Shown: positions 35,286-46,974 of the stretch, in pieces
How positions within the stretch are numbered: the stretch's first letter is position 1
Layout of the letters: every line of letters starts with the position of its first letter
Source of the DNA: Triticum aestivum
Taxonomy: Eukaryota > Streptophyta > Magnoliopsida > Poales > Poaceae
Reading direction: 5' to 3'
NCBI RefSeq assembly: GCF_018294505.1
Contig: NC_057797.1
Span: forward strand, 129,086,051 to 129,150,050
DNA: 64,000 bases
The notes under the pieces: generated by a model
What the model saw: only the letters and a program-made list of their open reading frames with translations
The model's database searches: none
What the model was told of the DNA's origin: nothing
Position numbers and translations under genes: made by a program

Positions 35286-35879
35286 TTGAGACGGAAGTAG
35301 GGTGTCAACTGGGCTGTGCTGGACACTCTGGCCTGTCTAGACAGCCTTTTCTTTTATGTTTACCACAGACCAGCCCAGTAGTTTTTTTTCCTTCTGAAAA
35401 TGGCCAGCCCAGTTTTTTTGTGATTTGTCAAGTAAGTCGCTTTATCAGGCCTGTTGGGCTGCAAATCTTTCAAGACGAGGAGAGCTTCATTCGGCTGGCC
35501 GAGAAAATGGCCTATCAGTAATGAGAAATGGGCTGTACATTTTTAAAACACATCAAACCGGCAATTAGTTTGAAATATCTTTTTTCATTTCGAGATTTTA
35601 AATTGCATTGATTTTTATGCGTGGACAATTTATTGGATTTTATATTGATATACATTTATTTTTAAAATCAGTCTGAACGTGACTCGAAATTTCGGGATTA
35701 AAAACAGTTCAGACCACACCGACATATGCAAAATTTCATATAATTTTTTAACCGTGGCCACAATATGGGCTGTAATGCTAATAAAAAGAATATGGGCTCC
35801 AAAAAACCCGTAAGAATTAGCAAATGGGCTGTAAATTATTTGAAATAATGGCAGATGGGCTGTATGCTGTTTTCCACAG
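35286..35879. other. Intergenic, no gene seen
   Basis: AT-rich with repeated ATGGGCTGTA boxes (35527, 35765, 35824, 35855). No coding support. Confidence 0.4.
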
Positions 35880-36157
35880 ATTTGAGGCTTTCCACAGATG
35901 GCCTATATACTGTTGGATGTCCATCCAACGGCCATCGTGCTTCTTCAATCTCTGCTCTTCCCGCTCCAGCCACTCAAACAAGCGACGGCGGGACTACCTG
36001 CTCCCTCCTCCCCGCGGCCGGCTCTGCTGCCGCGCAGGCCTCACCGCCCCACTGTACTTCCATCGCTGGCCTAGCCATCCCTCTACTCACCCACACCTGT
36101 TGTTATTCTCCGGCGACGGCAGACGAACCAGTAAACCCTCGTACAGTCATACTCCCC
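35880..36157 (+). repeat. Unclassified ~0.75 kb tandem repeat, first copy (split)
   Basis: Begins around GATGTCCATCCAACGGCC, as do copies near 39888 and 40645. It contains TGCTTCTTCAA and GCGGCCGGCT-type blocks and is cut at 36157 by the solo LTR. Reading continues at 39418. Confidence 0.6.
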
Positions 36158-39100
36158 TGTAGTGACCTGACCTTAGACAGTCAAGTCTCTGTGCTTAAGT
36201 GTCATCCCTGGATCGGTATGCTGACACACACAGTACTCGAGGATTTATAACAGAGGTAAATCACATGTAAAAAGTAACGTAAATACTATTACCTCAATCC
36301 AAAATAGCGGAAGTAACAAGGTTGTGGATTCCCATCAACACCAACGACAAAGTTGAGTGTAGAAATCGTAACCCTAACGTATCACTTACTCGTCGTAAGA
36401 TAATCCTGCAACATGAGACATTGCAGCCACAAAGGGTCAGTACATTGAATGTACTGGCAAATTCACACCATAGAGAATGATGAATAAAGGCTATCACTAC
36501 ATGCATATTTGGCTGGTGGAAAAGCTCTATGGTTATAGTTTTGCGTAAAGCCAATTTTTTCTTACTTCAAAGGAATAAAATTTATTTATCTATCATGGTA
36601 GTTGTTAAACATTGAGAATGGTTGACAGCATTCTCAATCCCAATTAAGCATCATCATTAAACAAAACCCAACAACATTAATTTAGAGTAACATGTTGAGA
36701 TTCACATGAAAATCTAGGTACTAGATAGTCAAGATGTCCATAACCAGGGACACGGCTAATCATGATTAGTTTATACACTCTACAAAGGTTTGCGCACTTT
36801 TCCCCACAAGACTCGTTCGCCTCCGTTTGGTTTCTCGCACTACAAGGTGTTTGAGAAGACGGATGACCGAGACATAGTCTTTCAGAAGCGCTAGCACCTT
36901 ACGATCGGGTAGACCGTACCACCTACATCCCCTACATCTGCTAGTCTACCACTGTAAGAGTTCGTACGACTTAATCAACTATGCTAGATCCCATAATAGT
37001 TTGTGGCTACACACGGAAGTTTCTAGCATGAATAATCTCATGATCTCTTTGAGCCTGGGTGGCGGTGCATAAAAAAACAGGCAACCCTGGTCTACCCAGG
37101 TGCCTTGACAGGCAATCCTGGAATACCCAGGTGCCTCAATCCACCCAGATGTGTGTTTAAGTTGCCACCTTAAGTAAACCATTAATTAACAATCTCACAT
37201 CTGTCATGAATACTCTCAAAACCCAATCCACGTCTATGAGCATAGCATGGCAATCTAAGCATAACATAATAGTAACTCCCAAGGGTTTGATAATAAACAG
37301 GTAATAGGTACTACCTCAACTACTTCCCATCCCACAGTTTAATTAGATCCTAATCATGCAATGTTTGAGGTTTGATCTAATGCAATAAAAACTGGGTATG
37401 AAAGAGGATATGATCAAAGTGTGAACTTGCCTGCAATGTTGATGAAGATGATTCGCACTCAAAAATCTTGATAGCTCTACTCGTCACACTCCGGTCAATC
37501 TATCGTAAGCAAGCAATAGTAACCACACATAAGCAATCACTCAAAAGATCAGAAAGATCGAAGAAAACAATTTGGAAAACATCAAAACCAAGCAAATAAC
37601 TCTTGCAACATAAAACAATTTCTAACAGTACCAAAATTATATGAATTTGACCTTATCAGAAAGTTTAGGTCAAGAGCTTCGATTTGCAAAAAGAATCAAC
37701 TCAAACGGAGTTACGAAACTCAAGTTGTGATCAAATGAAGTTTGAATTTAAATCTGTTCTAATTCAAATTTTAAAGTTTTCAAAAACCTGTTTGAGTTGA
37801 ATTACTGGATAGAGGAGATCATAACGAAGACGTGGGCGTTGGTTTCGTTGGATTTGGACTAACGAGTGAAAAGATGTGGTCGTTTGAAAATCGGGGACTA
37901 ATCTATAAATAAAATCATCACAGATAGGTCCCTGGCCGAAATTAAAAGGAAAAAGAAAAATTCAACCGAACGAACGTTCACCGCCGAACGCTAACTAACG
38001 AAAACCGTTTCCTCCAGAGCCTATGCTAACGAACGCTCTCTAAATAGAAAAAACATGCTTAAAAAACAAATGGATCTGGATCGTTAGATCCAGATCGGAC
38101 GGACGAGGAGGGCTGTGGTTACCCGGCGGTTGGAGTCGGCGGCGACGGAGAAGACGGCGGCGGCTACGAAGGGCGCGGCGGCTCCGGTGGCTCTCCGGCT
38201 CGGGCGAACCCATGGGGAGGCGCGGCGCGACGAGGGGACTCTGCTGGTGGCGGCGGCGTTGGGTGTAGGCGGCAGTGGAGTGCGGGGCAAAGGTGGCAGA
38301 TCTCGGCGGAGCTCGCGAACTCCAACGAGTTAGCGTGGGGCATGGGGAGGCGAGGGCGGCTGCGGTTCGAGGCGAAAACGGGGACGGGGTCGAGGTTTAT
38401 ATAGGCGGGTCGCCTTGGGCGAGGGGCAAGGCGAGGGAGGCGTCCGGGTTGAGCTCGGCGTCGGCTGGCGGAGCGTGCGCGTGCGGGACTCCGGTGAGAG
38501 GTCGGGGACGATCCCGACAGGTGGGTCCCACCTATCGGTGGCTGAGCGAGGCGGCGGCCGATCGCAGGCGTGAGCGGGCGAGCGGAGCGGAGCGGCTTCG
38601 GGCGCGGCTGGGCTCTGGGCCGTGGCCTGGCCTGGGAGCTAGGCCGGCCCAGTCGGTGAAGGGTTTTTTTAATAAAGATTTTTTTCCAGACAAACAAAAC
38701 AGAATAAAACAAATGGAAATAAAAATATTATATAGGCAGATAATATACCAAAAATTTCAGAAAAAGATTTTCTACGACATGGACATTTTTCTAGCATTAA
38801 ATAAAATACACACAAAATTAGATAATTAAATTAGTGCTACTGGTCTAATAAAATCCAACAAAAATTATTTTAAAAAAACCAAAATGATTTCAAATTAATT
38901 TTTCTCCAATTTTCTGTTGTAGGGAATCATGTTACCCTATTTTCCATGTATTTTATTTTTGGAGAAAAATAATTTGAATAAAACTCAAATAACTCCAAAT
39001 TGAAAATAAATTCAAAAGAACTTTGAATTTAATTCTTTGAAACTCCCAACTCATATTTCATATAATTTGAAGAAGTCATTTTATCTTCTCTCGTGAAAAT

Positions 39101-39412
39101 CATTGAGTTGCATAAAATTTCAGAATTGGAAATATTTTCCCAAATGAAATTCAAATATTTTCAAACACCCCATTTCATTTAAATAAATGGAAGAAGTCAT
39201 GTCATCTTCTCTCCAGGGTTTTGTGATGAAAAGTATTTTGAATTCACGGAGATCAGAAAGCAAATATGAAAGTTTGGGAAAGTCCTTTTATTCCCTCTCA
39301 TTTAACTTTCAAAAGTTTCGAATTCACTCACTTTTAGTCAATCAATCAAACAATCAATCGAATCTATCTATTTATTATAACATTCCAAAATTTAGAATTT
39401 TGGGATGTTACA
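36158..39412. mobile_element. 3.26 kb solo LTR
   Basis: TGTAGTGACC to GGGATGTTACA, with perfect target duplication TCCCC (36153-36157, 39413-39417). No internal domain or second LTR, so a solo LTR from intra-element recombination. It contains a GC-rich block (38085-38670) and two TATA-like elements (TATAAATA near 37903 on plus, CTATATAAAC near 38400 on minus), so orientation is undecided. A 1.04 kb stretch (about 36245-37280) recurs at 45935-46974. Confidence 0.88.
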
Positions 39413-41224
39413 TCCCCTCTTCGCGGGAAACAAAAACAACTGCCGAGTCTTCCCTGCCTCCGTGTCATTCCCTTCCAATTCCTTGCCGTCGTCCACCGCT
39501 CTGGTGCTCTCGGCGTGGCGTGGTCAACGTGGTCAATGACCGACATGCATTTGAAGTGGACTGTACGTGGAGAGGCTGACAGCTGGGTCCATGGCCGCAT
39601 GCAAGGAAATGCCTCCTTATTACGCGCAAAATAATGATTCCTCCACTTGAAATCTGGGACCCACCGAAAGGGCCTCTGTATTTCGCAAAAAAAACGTTAC
39701 CGCCGCTGACAGCTCGGACCCACTAGCTATATCTTCGCACGCAAGGAAGTGCCTCCTTATTACGCACAAAAAAATGAATACTCCCCCTGCTAGCTGGGAC
39801 CCAGTATAGTGGGCCTACTAAGTTGACAGGGACGAAGGGCTTTGTCAACTTAGTCAATATGCACGATTCTAGCTCGACTGACCGTACGATTTCCATCCAA
39901 TGGCCATAGTGCTTCTTCAACCTCTGGTCTTCTTGCTCCAGCCGCCCAAAGCAGCGCCAGTCGTGCCGCCTGCTCCTGCCTCCTGTGGCCGGCTGTGCTA
40001 CCGCGGAGGCTTCACTGCCCCCATACTACTCCCATCGCTGCCCAGGCCATCCCTCCACTCCACTCACCCACACCCCCTGTTATTCTGCGGCGACGGCAGC
40101 TCAGCCGAACCAGTGAACCCTCGTACTCCTCTCCACGTGGGCATCCACTGCCGCGTCTTCCCCGGCTCCGCATCGTCCCCTTCCTAGGCCTCGCCGTCGT
40201 CCACCACCGTGGTGCTCTCGGCGTGGCGTGGTCAATGTGGTCAACGACCAAATTCCATTGGAAGAATACTATACGTGGAGAGGCTGACAGCTGGGTCCTT
40301 GGCAGCCGCAAGGAAGTGCCTCCTTATTACGTGGAAAATAATTATTCCTCCACCAGACAGCAGGGACCCACCGAACACCCACCAGTATTTCGCGAAAAAA
40401 CGTTTGCCCCTGACTGCTGGGACCCACCCGAGGGCCACCGTATTTCGTGAAAAAAAATGTTCCCCCTACAGTCAGCTCGGACCCACCGGAAGTGCCTCCT
40501 TATTACGCACAAAAAAATTAATACCCCCTACTAGCTGGGACCCACCTTGGTGGGAGGCTGACTTGTGGGCCTACTAAGTTGATGGGGACAGAGGGCTTTG
40601 TCAACTTAGTCAATATAAATGATTCTAGCTCCAATGACCATACGATGTCCATCCAACGGCCGTAGTGCTTCTTCAACCTCTGGTCTTCTTGCTCCAGCCG
40701 CCCAAAGCAGCGCCGGTCGTGCCGCATGCTCCTGCCTCCCGTGGCCGGCTGTGCTGACGCGGAGGCCTCACCGCCCCCTACTATTCCCACCGCTGGCCAG
40801 GCCCTGCGGCGACGGCAGCCTCACACCACATCCGAACCAGTGAACCCTCATACTCCTCTCCGCGCGGGCTTCCACTGCCGCGTCTTCCCCGGCTCCATGT
40901 CGTCCCCTTCCTAGGCCTCACCATCGTCCACCACCCTGGTGCTCTCGACGCGGCGTGGTCAACATGGTCAAGGAACGACTTCCATCGGACGTGGACTGTA
41001 CGTGGAGAGGCTGACAGCTGGGTCCACGGCCGCAGCAAGGAAGTGCCTCCTTATTACGCGGAAAATAATGATTCCTCCACCTGACTGCTGGGACCCACCA
41101 GCTACATCTTCGCACACAAGGAAGTGTGTCCAAGCAAAAACAAAAATGATTCGCCCCCCTGACTGCTGGGACCCACCAGCTACATCTTTGCAGGCAAGGA
41201 AGTGCCTGACAGTCGGGACCCACC
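39413..41224 (+). repeat. Unclassified ~0.75 kb tandem repeat, two further copies
   Basis: Units of about 755 bp (the sequence around 39845 recurs near 40600). Each has a GC-rich part (CAGCCGCCCAAAGCAGCGCC) and shorter ~75 bp subrepeats with GACAGCTGGGTCC, AAGTGCCTCCTTATTACGC and GACTGCTGGGACCCACC. Open frames here are products of the subrepeats. Family not identified; similar blocks are common near Triticeae genes. Confidence 0.65.
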
Positions 41225-42780
41225 TGGTCGAAGCGTACGTAGCATTGTCATTATGGTCGCAAACGTGTACGTACATATATACTGGTGGATGTAGAGGCGC
41301 ACACATGTCATAGTAGAGGCGCGTACGTGTCACAGTAGAGGAGTGCATGTAGCATGTACACGTACGTACAACGCCAGGGTGCAAGAAAGAAAATACGGCC
41401 ACGTATGTGTACATACGGGTGGGGTCTCGAACGCCTACTCGCGCATACGTACGGCCAGGGCTTGTGTACATGGCTGGGTCGGAACGGAGAAACAACATCA
41501 TCGTCATGTTCATGGGGAGGCAACGTCGTCGTCGTGTTCATGGGGAGGCAACGGAATGCGTCATGTTCATGGGGAGGCAACAGAACGCGTGGGAGCCAAC
41601 CGGTTGGGTCGGAACGGAATGCGTGGCCGTGTTCATCGGGAGGGCTTGGACGGAACGGGTGATGGAAACGAGGCCTGGCGTACCTCACAATGGAGGAAAC
41701 GGCCTTGTGTTCGACCAGCCACGTTCGAAACGGGATCCTATTGATCGGGAGGGGTCTGGCATACCGCAAAACAGAGGAAACGTACCTCCTACGGTCGAAA
41801 CGGGGGTCTTGTTGATCGGGAGGGGTGTGGCGTACCGGAAAATGGACGAAATGGACTTGTGTTGGAGCGCTACGGTCGAAACGGGGGTCCTGTTCATTGG
41901 GAGGGGTGTGGCGTACCGCAAAACGGGACTCCACGAGATACTGTTCATCTCCACCGTCGACCTCCTCCAGCCTCCACGGGCTACTGCCGACCTCCTCCAG
42001 CCTCCACGGGCTCCTGTTCATCCAACCTCCACCGTGCGCTACTCCATCGGCTACTGTTCAACCACCCCTCCACGGGCACCCCTCCACCGTCTACTGTTCA
42101 TCCAGCCCTCCACACCACGGGGTCAGGTTCAACCACCCCTCCACGGGCACCCCTCCACCGTCTACTGTTCATCTAGCCCTCCACCACACCACGGGGTCCT
42201 GTTCATCCAGAGGCAACGCCACCGCTCACTATTCATCCAAACTCCCCCGCAACGCTCACTGTTCATCCCAGAGGCAGCATCGATCGGCTTCAGTTAGCAA
42301 TAGTAGCGAAGGAATCGCTCGATCGGGTTCAGTTAACATCCATCGATCGATTGCTCGGGTTCAGTAACGCGTAGCCTGTAGTGCAATCGCTCGGGTTCAG
42401 TTAGAGCCCAACGCCTCGCTCGGGTTCAGTTAGAGCCAAGGCCTCACACACACGCGTGTACGTGTATGAGAGAAACGTGCATCGCTCGGCCCCCGACCTC
42501 CCACCGTAACTGGGAACTCCCCGAAATTTTCCTCCCCCTCGCTTCTACCACGATTTTTCCGTCATGGACGGCCCAAAGAATGTCATGCAGCTGCGTCTCC
42601 GGCCCGCCCAGGACGAAAAGCCCATTTTTGTCATGATTTTTTGTCATAGAAGTAGGAGCCCACCACATCTATGATGATACCGGGTTTTGTCACAATTATC
42701 GTCATAGAAGTGTCATATGTATGACAGAAAAAAAATTTGTTTGGCCCAAAAGGTCACGGATGTGTCTTTTTTTTGTAGTG
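41225..42780 (+). mobile_element. CACTA (DTC) terminal and subterminal region
   Basis: Ends TTTTTTTTGTAGTG at 42780, the inverse of a CACTAC terminus, followed by CTT, the probable 3 bp target duplication. Inside the end lie ATGACA/TGTCAT-type boxes typical of Triticeae CACTA subtermini, then stacked minisatellites: ~33 bp units with CATGGGGAGGCAAC (41500-41580), ~75 bp units with GGTCGAAACGGG (41690-41930), and CCTCCACGGGC units (41960-42200). No transposase and no opposite terminus are visible, so this is a truncated or non-autonomous element. The left limit is approximate. Confidence 0.7.
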
Positions 42781-42844
42781 CTTCGTGCCGACATGAGGGA
42801 GGGGTGGCTGGTAGCTACTTCACACTTTGCTAGGGTGAACCTCG
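41839..42844 (+). repeat. 1006 bp block, copy before N gap
   Basis: Same length as 42855-43860 and differing at only about five positions that I could find (near 42300, 42353, 42438, 42735 and 42751). It ends exactly at the first N. See findings for the assembly interpretation. Confidence 0.9.
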
Positions 42845-42854
42845 NNNNNNNNNN
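42845..42854. other. Assembly gap (10 N)
   Basis: Ten Ns between two nearly identical 1006 bp blocks. Confidence 0.99.
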
Positions 42855-43860
42855 AAAATGGACGAAATGGACTTGTGTTGGAGCGCTACGGTCGAAACGG
42901 GGGTCCTGTTCATTGGGAGGGGTGTGGCGTACCGCAAAACGGGACTCCACGAGATACTGTTCATCTCCACCGTCGACCTCCTCCAGCCTCCACGGGCTAC
43001 TGCCGACCTCCTCCAGCCTCCACGGGCTCCTGTTCATCCAACCTCCACCGTGCGCTACTCCATCGGCTACTGTTCAACCACCCCTCCACGGGCACCCCTC
43101 CACCGTCTACTGTTCATCCAGCCCTCCACACCACGGGGTCAGGTTCAACCACCCCTCCACGGGCACCCCTCCACCGTCTACTGTTCATCTAGCCCTCCAC
43201 CACACCACGGGGTCCTGTTCATCCAGAGGCAACGCCACCGCTCACTATTCATCCAAACTCCCCCGCAACGCTCACTGTTCATCCCAGAGGCAGCATCGAT
43301 CGGCTTCAGTTAGCAACAGTAGCGAAGGAATCGCTCGATCGGGTTCAGTTAACATCCATCGATCGATTGTTCGGGTTCAGTAACGCGTAGCCTGTAGTGC
43401 AATCGCTCGGGTTCAGTTAGAGCCCAACGCCTCGCTCGGGTTCAGTTAGAGCCAACGCCTCACACACACGCGTGTACGTGTATGAGAGAAACGTGCATCG
43501 CTCGGCCCCCGACCTCCCACCGTAACTGGGAACTCCCCGAAATTTTCCTCCCCCTCGCTTCTACCACGATTTTTCCGTCATGGACGGCCCAAAGAATGTC
43601 ATGCAGCTGCGTCTCCGGCCCGCCCAGGACGAAAAGCCCATTTTTGTCATGATTTTTTGTCATAGAAGTAGGAGCCCACCACATCTATGATGATACCGGG
43701 TTTTGTCACAATTATCGTCATAGAAGTGTCATATGTATGACAGAAAAAAAAATTGTTTGGCCCAAAATGTCACGGATGTGTCTTTTTTTTGTAGTGCTTC
43801 GTGCCGACATGAGGGAGGGGTGGCTGGTAGCTACTTCACACTTTGCTAGGGTGAACCTCG
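42855..43860 (+). repeat. 1006 bp block, copy after N gap (second CACTA end)
   Basis: Begins at the first base after the gap and repeats 41839-42844, including the CACTA terminus (here ending 43796) and the CTT that follows. It then continues past 43860 into the tandem array. Probably the same locus given twice. Confidence 0.9.
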
Positions 43861-44175
43861 GTTGGGGGGAGGGCATGAATTCATAGCTTAGCTAGGATTC
43901 CCTTCATGCCGACACAAGGGAGGGGGGCTGCTAGNNNNNNNNNNAGGATTCCCTTCGTGTCAACACGAGTGAGGGGCTGCTAGCTACTTCGCACTTTGCT
44001 ACGGTGAACCTCGGTTGGGGGGGCATGCATTCATAGCTTAGGATTCCCTTCGTGCCGACACGAGGGAGGAGGGGGGATGCTAGCTACTTCGCACTTTGAT
44101 AGGTGAACCTCGGTTGAGGGGAGGGGGCATGCATTCATAGCTTAGGATTCCCTTCGTGCCGACACGAGGGGGGGG
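43797..44175 (+). repeat. ~100 bp tandem array with assembly gap
   Basis: Units contain CTAGCTACTTCGCACTTTG, GTGAACCTCGGTTG, GCATTCATAGCTTAGGATTC and CCCTTCGTGCCGACACGAGG. GGATTCCC recurs at 43895, 43946, 44041 and 44144. Ten Ns at 43935-43944 cut one unit, so the true copy number is unknown. The CACTA element is inserted in this array, since the sequence after its end starts in the middle of a unit. Confidence 0.8.
43935..43944. other. Assembly gap (10 N)
   Basis: Ten Ns within the tandem array. Confidence 0.99.
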
Positions 44176-44991
44176 CAAGCAATAGTGTGCACTTTGCGAG
44201 AGAGGTGCCACATCGAAGTTGCATTTGGTATTTGAAAATCAAACCACCCTTTTGATACATAAATTTGGTCCACATGCAAGTGTGTTCGTGTTCTGACCCT
44301 CTCCCATGTCATTTTTCGCCAAATTTATGAACATTACACAACTCGGATGACGCAACAGACACGGTTCACTCAAACTAACCGTGTGCCACGCCGGTGCACC
44401 TGTCACACAAACATCTGCATAGTACATTGGGCTCCACGAGGCTCCCCCTCCCAAAAATATCTGCCCGCCTCGAGGGTTTTTCTGTTTCATAACACACGGT
44501 TGTTATCTCCGGACCGTGTGTGATGTTTCTTGTTCCCAATCCCGCCTGCATCCCTAGAAAACATCTACCCGCCTCGAGGGTTTTTCTGTTTCACAACACA
44601 TGGTTGTTATCTCCGGACCGTGTGCGATGCACTATCATCAAAAAATTTAATAGCTCGGCATTTCACTCCCGCCTTTGACTCCCGTGTAGTAAAATTTTCA
44701 GTACCCGCGTCATTTCCTCAAACACCCCACGCCCCCTCCACACACACACACACACCAAAACCTCCTCGGGCATGCGCGCAGACACACACCCCTCCCTCGC
44801 TCAAAACCGTAGCAAAGTCCTCGCCGCGCTGCCGCCGCCGCAAGGCCTCCATTGGCAACATCTACCGGTTTGCCCGTGCAGCTTACCCACCGATCTCCAT
44901 ACCCAGGCCGCCCTGAGTTTCTTAGATGACACCTGCCAAACGCCCCCTTTCCCACAGATCCCCATCCCCATGCCTAATACGTCTTCAACGT
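44176..44991. other. Repeat debris with short inverted CACACGGT boxes
   Basis: No supported gene. A 64 bp block (44464-44527) recurs at 44568-44631 and includes an inverted pair ACACACGGT / ACCGTGTG. A related pair lies at 44362-44393. A (CA)n run is at 44741-44757. The GC-rich part at 44760-44990 has an open frame (from 44530) without recognisable content and may be a gene 5' fragment. Confidence 0.45.
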
Positions 44992-45934
44992 ATCTATAAT
45001 TTATGAAGTATTCATGCTATTATATTATCAACCTTGGATGTTTTATATGCATTTATATGCTATTTTATATGGTTTTTGGACTAACCTATTAACCTATAGC
45101 CCAGTGCCAGTTTCTGTTTTCCCCTTGTTTTAGAGTATTGTAGAAAAGGAAAACCAAACGGAGTCCAATTGACCTGAAACTTGACAGAGCTTATTTTTGG
45201 ACCAGAAGAAGGCCATGGAGTAAAATAGTTGGGCCAGAAGAGTCTCGGGCTGCCCACAAGGGTGGGAGGCGCGCCCACACCCTGGGCGCGCCCCCTACCT
45301 CGTGGACAGCCTGGAGACCCCCCTGACTTGTTCTCGACGCCAAAACCTCTTATATATACAGAAACCTCTAGAAATTAACCTAGATCGGAAATTCTGACGC
45401 CGCAAGCCTCTGTATCCACGAGAAATCAATCTAGGCCCTCTCTGGCACCCTACCGGAGGGGGCCATCATCACCGGAGGGCACGGAGGAGGATCCCGGAGG
45501 GGCCATCATCATCATGATGCCCAAGGACCAGAGGGAGAACCTCTCCCCATCCAGGGGGAGGCCATGGAGGAGGAAACACAAGGGGGAGAACCTCTCCTCC
45601 TCTCTCAGTGGCACCGGAGTGCCATCGGGAGGGGAATCATCGCCGCGGTGATCGTCTTCATCAACATCACCATCATCAGCACCATCCTCATCTCTTTTAC
45701 GCGGCCCACTCTCCCGCACCCCGCAGTAATCCCTACTTGAACATGGTGCTTTATGCCAGATATTATGATCCAATGAAGTGTTGCCATCCTATGATGTTTT
45801 GAGTAGATTTCCTTTGTCTATGGGTTGATTGATGATCTAGATTGGTACAAGTTGTATGTTTTATTTTGGTGCTGTCTGATGTCTACTACACAACCTTCTT
45901 CTTGTAGACGTTGTTGGGCCTCCAAGTGCAGAGG
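44992..45934. repeat. LTR-type repeat fragment
   Basis: Starts TACGTCTTCAACGTATC, contains a TATA-like CTTATATATAC (45350) followed by GC-rich, transcript-like sequence with CATCAT repeats, and ends around GTCTACTACACAACC...GCAGAGG. The style is that of abundant Triticeae gypsy LTRs, but I cannot name the family. Joined directly to the next fragment near 45934. Confidence 0.45.
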
Positions 45935-46974
45935 TTTGTAACAGAGGTAAATCACATCTAAAAACAAACGTAAATACTATTACCTCAATTCAAAATAGCG
46001 GAAGTAACAAGGTTGTGGATTCCCATCAACACCAGCGGCAAAGTTGAGTGTAGAAATCGTAACCCTAACGTATCACTTACTCGTCGTAAGATAATCCTGC
46101 AACATGAGACGTTGTAGCCACAAAGGAACAGTACATTGAATGTACTGGAAAATTCACACCATAGAGAATGATGAATAAAGGCTATCACTACATGCATATT
46201 TGGCTGGTGGAAAAGCTCTATGGTTATGGTTTTGCGTAAAGCCAATTTTTTCCTACTTCAAAGGAATAAAATTTATTTATCTATCATGGTAGTTGTTAAA
46301 CATTGAGAATGGTTGACAGCATTCTCGATCCCAATTAAGCATCATCATTAAACAAAACCCAACAACATTAATTTAGAGTAACATGTAGAGATTCACATGA
46401 AAATCCAGGTACTAGATACCCAAGATGTCCATAACCGGGGACACGGCTAATCATGATTAGTTTGTACACTCTGCAGAGGTTTGCGCACTTTTCCCCACAA
46501 GACTCGTTCGCCTCCATTTGGTTTCTCGCACTACAAGGTGTTTGAGAAGACGGATGACCGAGACATAGTCTTTCAGAAGAGCTAGCACCTTACGATCGGG
46601 TAGACCGTACCACCTACATCCCCTACATCTGCTAGTCTACCACTGTAAGAGTTTGTATGACTTAGTCAACTATGCTAGAGCCCATAATAGCTTGTGGCTG
46701 CACACGGAAGTTTCTAGCATGAATAATCTCATGATCCCTTTGAGCCTGGGTGGCAGTCCATAAAAAAACAGGCAACCCTGGTCTACCCAGGTGCCCTGAC
46801 AGGCAATCCTGGAATACCCAGGTGCCTCAATCCACCCAGATGTGTGTTTAAGTTGCCACCTTAAGTAAACCATTAATTAAGAATCTCACATCTGTCATGA
46901 ATACTCTCAAAACCCAATCCACGTCTACGAGCATAGCATGGCAATCTAAGCATAACGTAATAGTAACTCCCAAG
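45935..46974. repeat. Truncated copy of the 36158 LTR
   Basis: About 1.04 kb closely similar to 36245-37280. Its left end is broken at the junction with the preceding fragment, and its right end is cut by insertion of the element at 46975 after CCCAAG. Confidence 0.85.

Noticed and set aside
36838..36850. CACTACAAGG as the missing CACTA left end
   Set aside because: It lies inside the solo LTR and recurs at the matching place in the second LTR copy (46529), with no array flank before it.
41407..42297. 296-codon plus-strand frame in the CACTA subterminal region
   Set aside because: Translation of stacked minisatellites, with repeats in several frames. It reappears behind the gap only because the block is duplicated.
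43797..44175. CRISPR-like regularly spaced repeats
   Set aside because: Whole ~100 bp units are repeated without unique spacers, in a plant genome; an ordinary tandem array.
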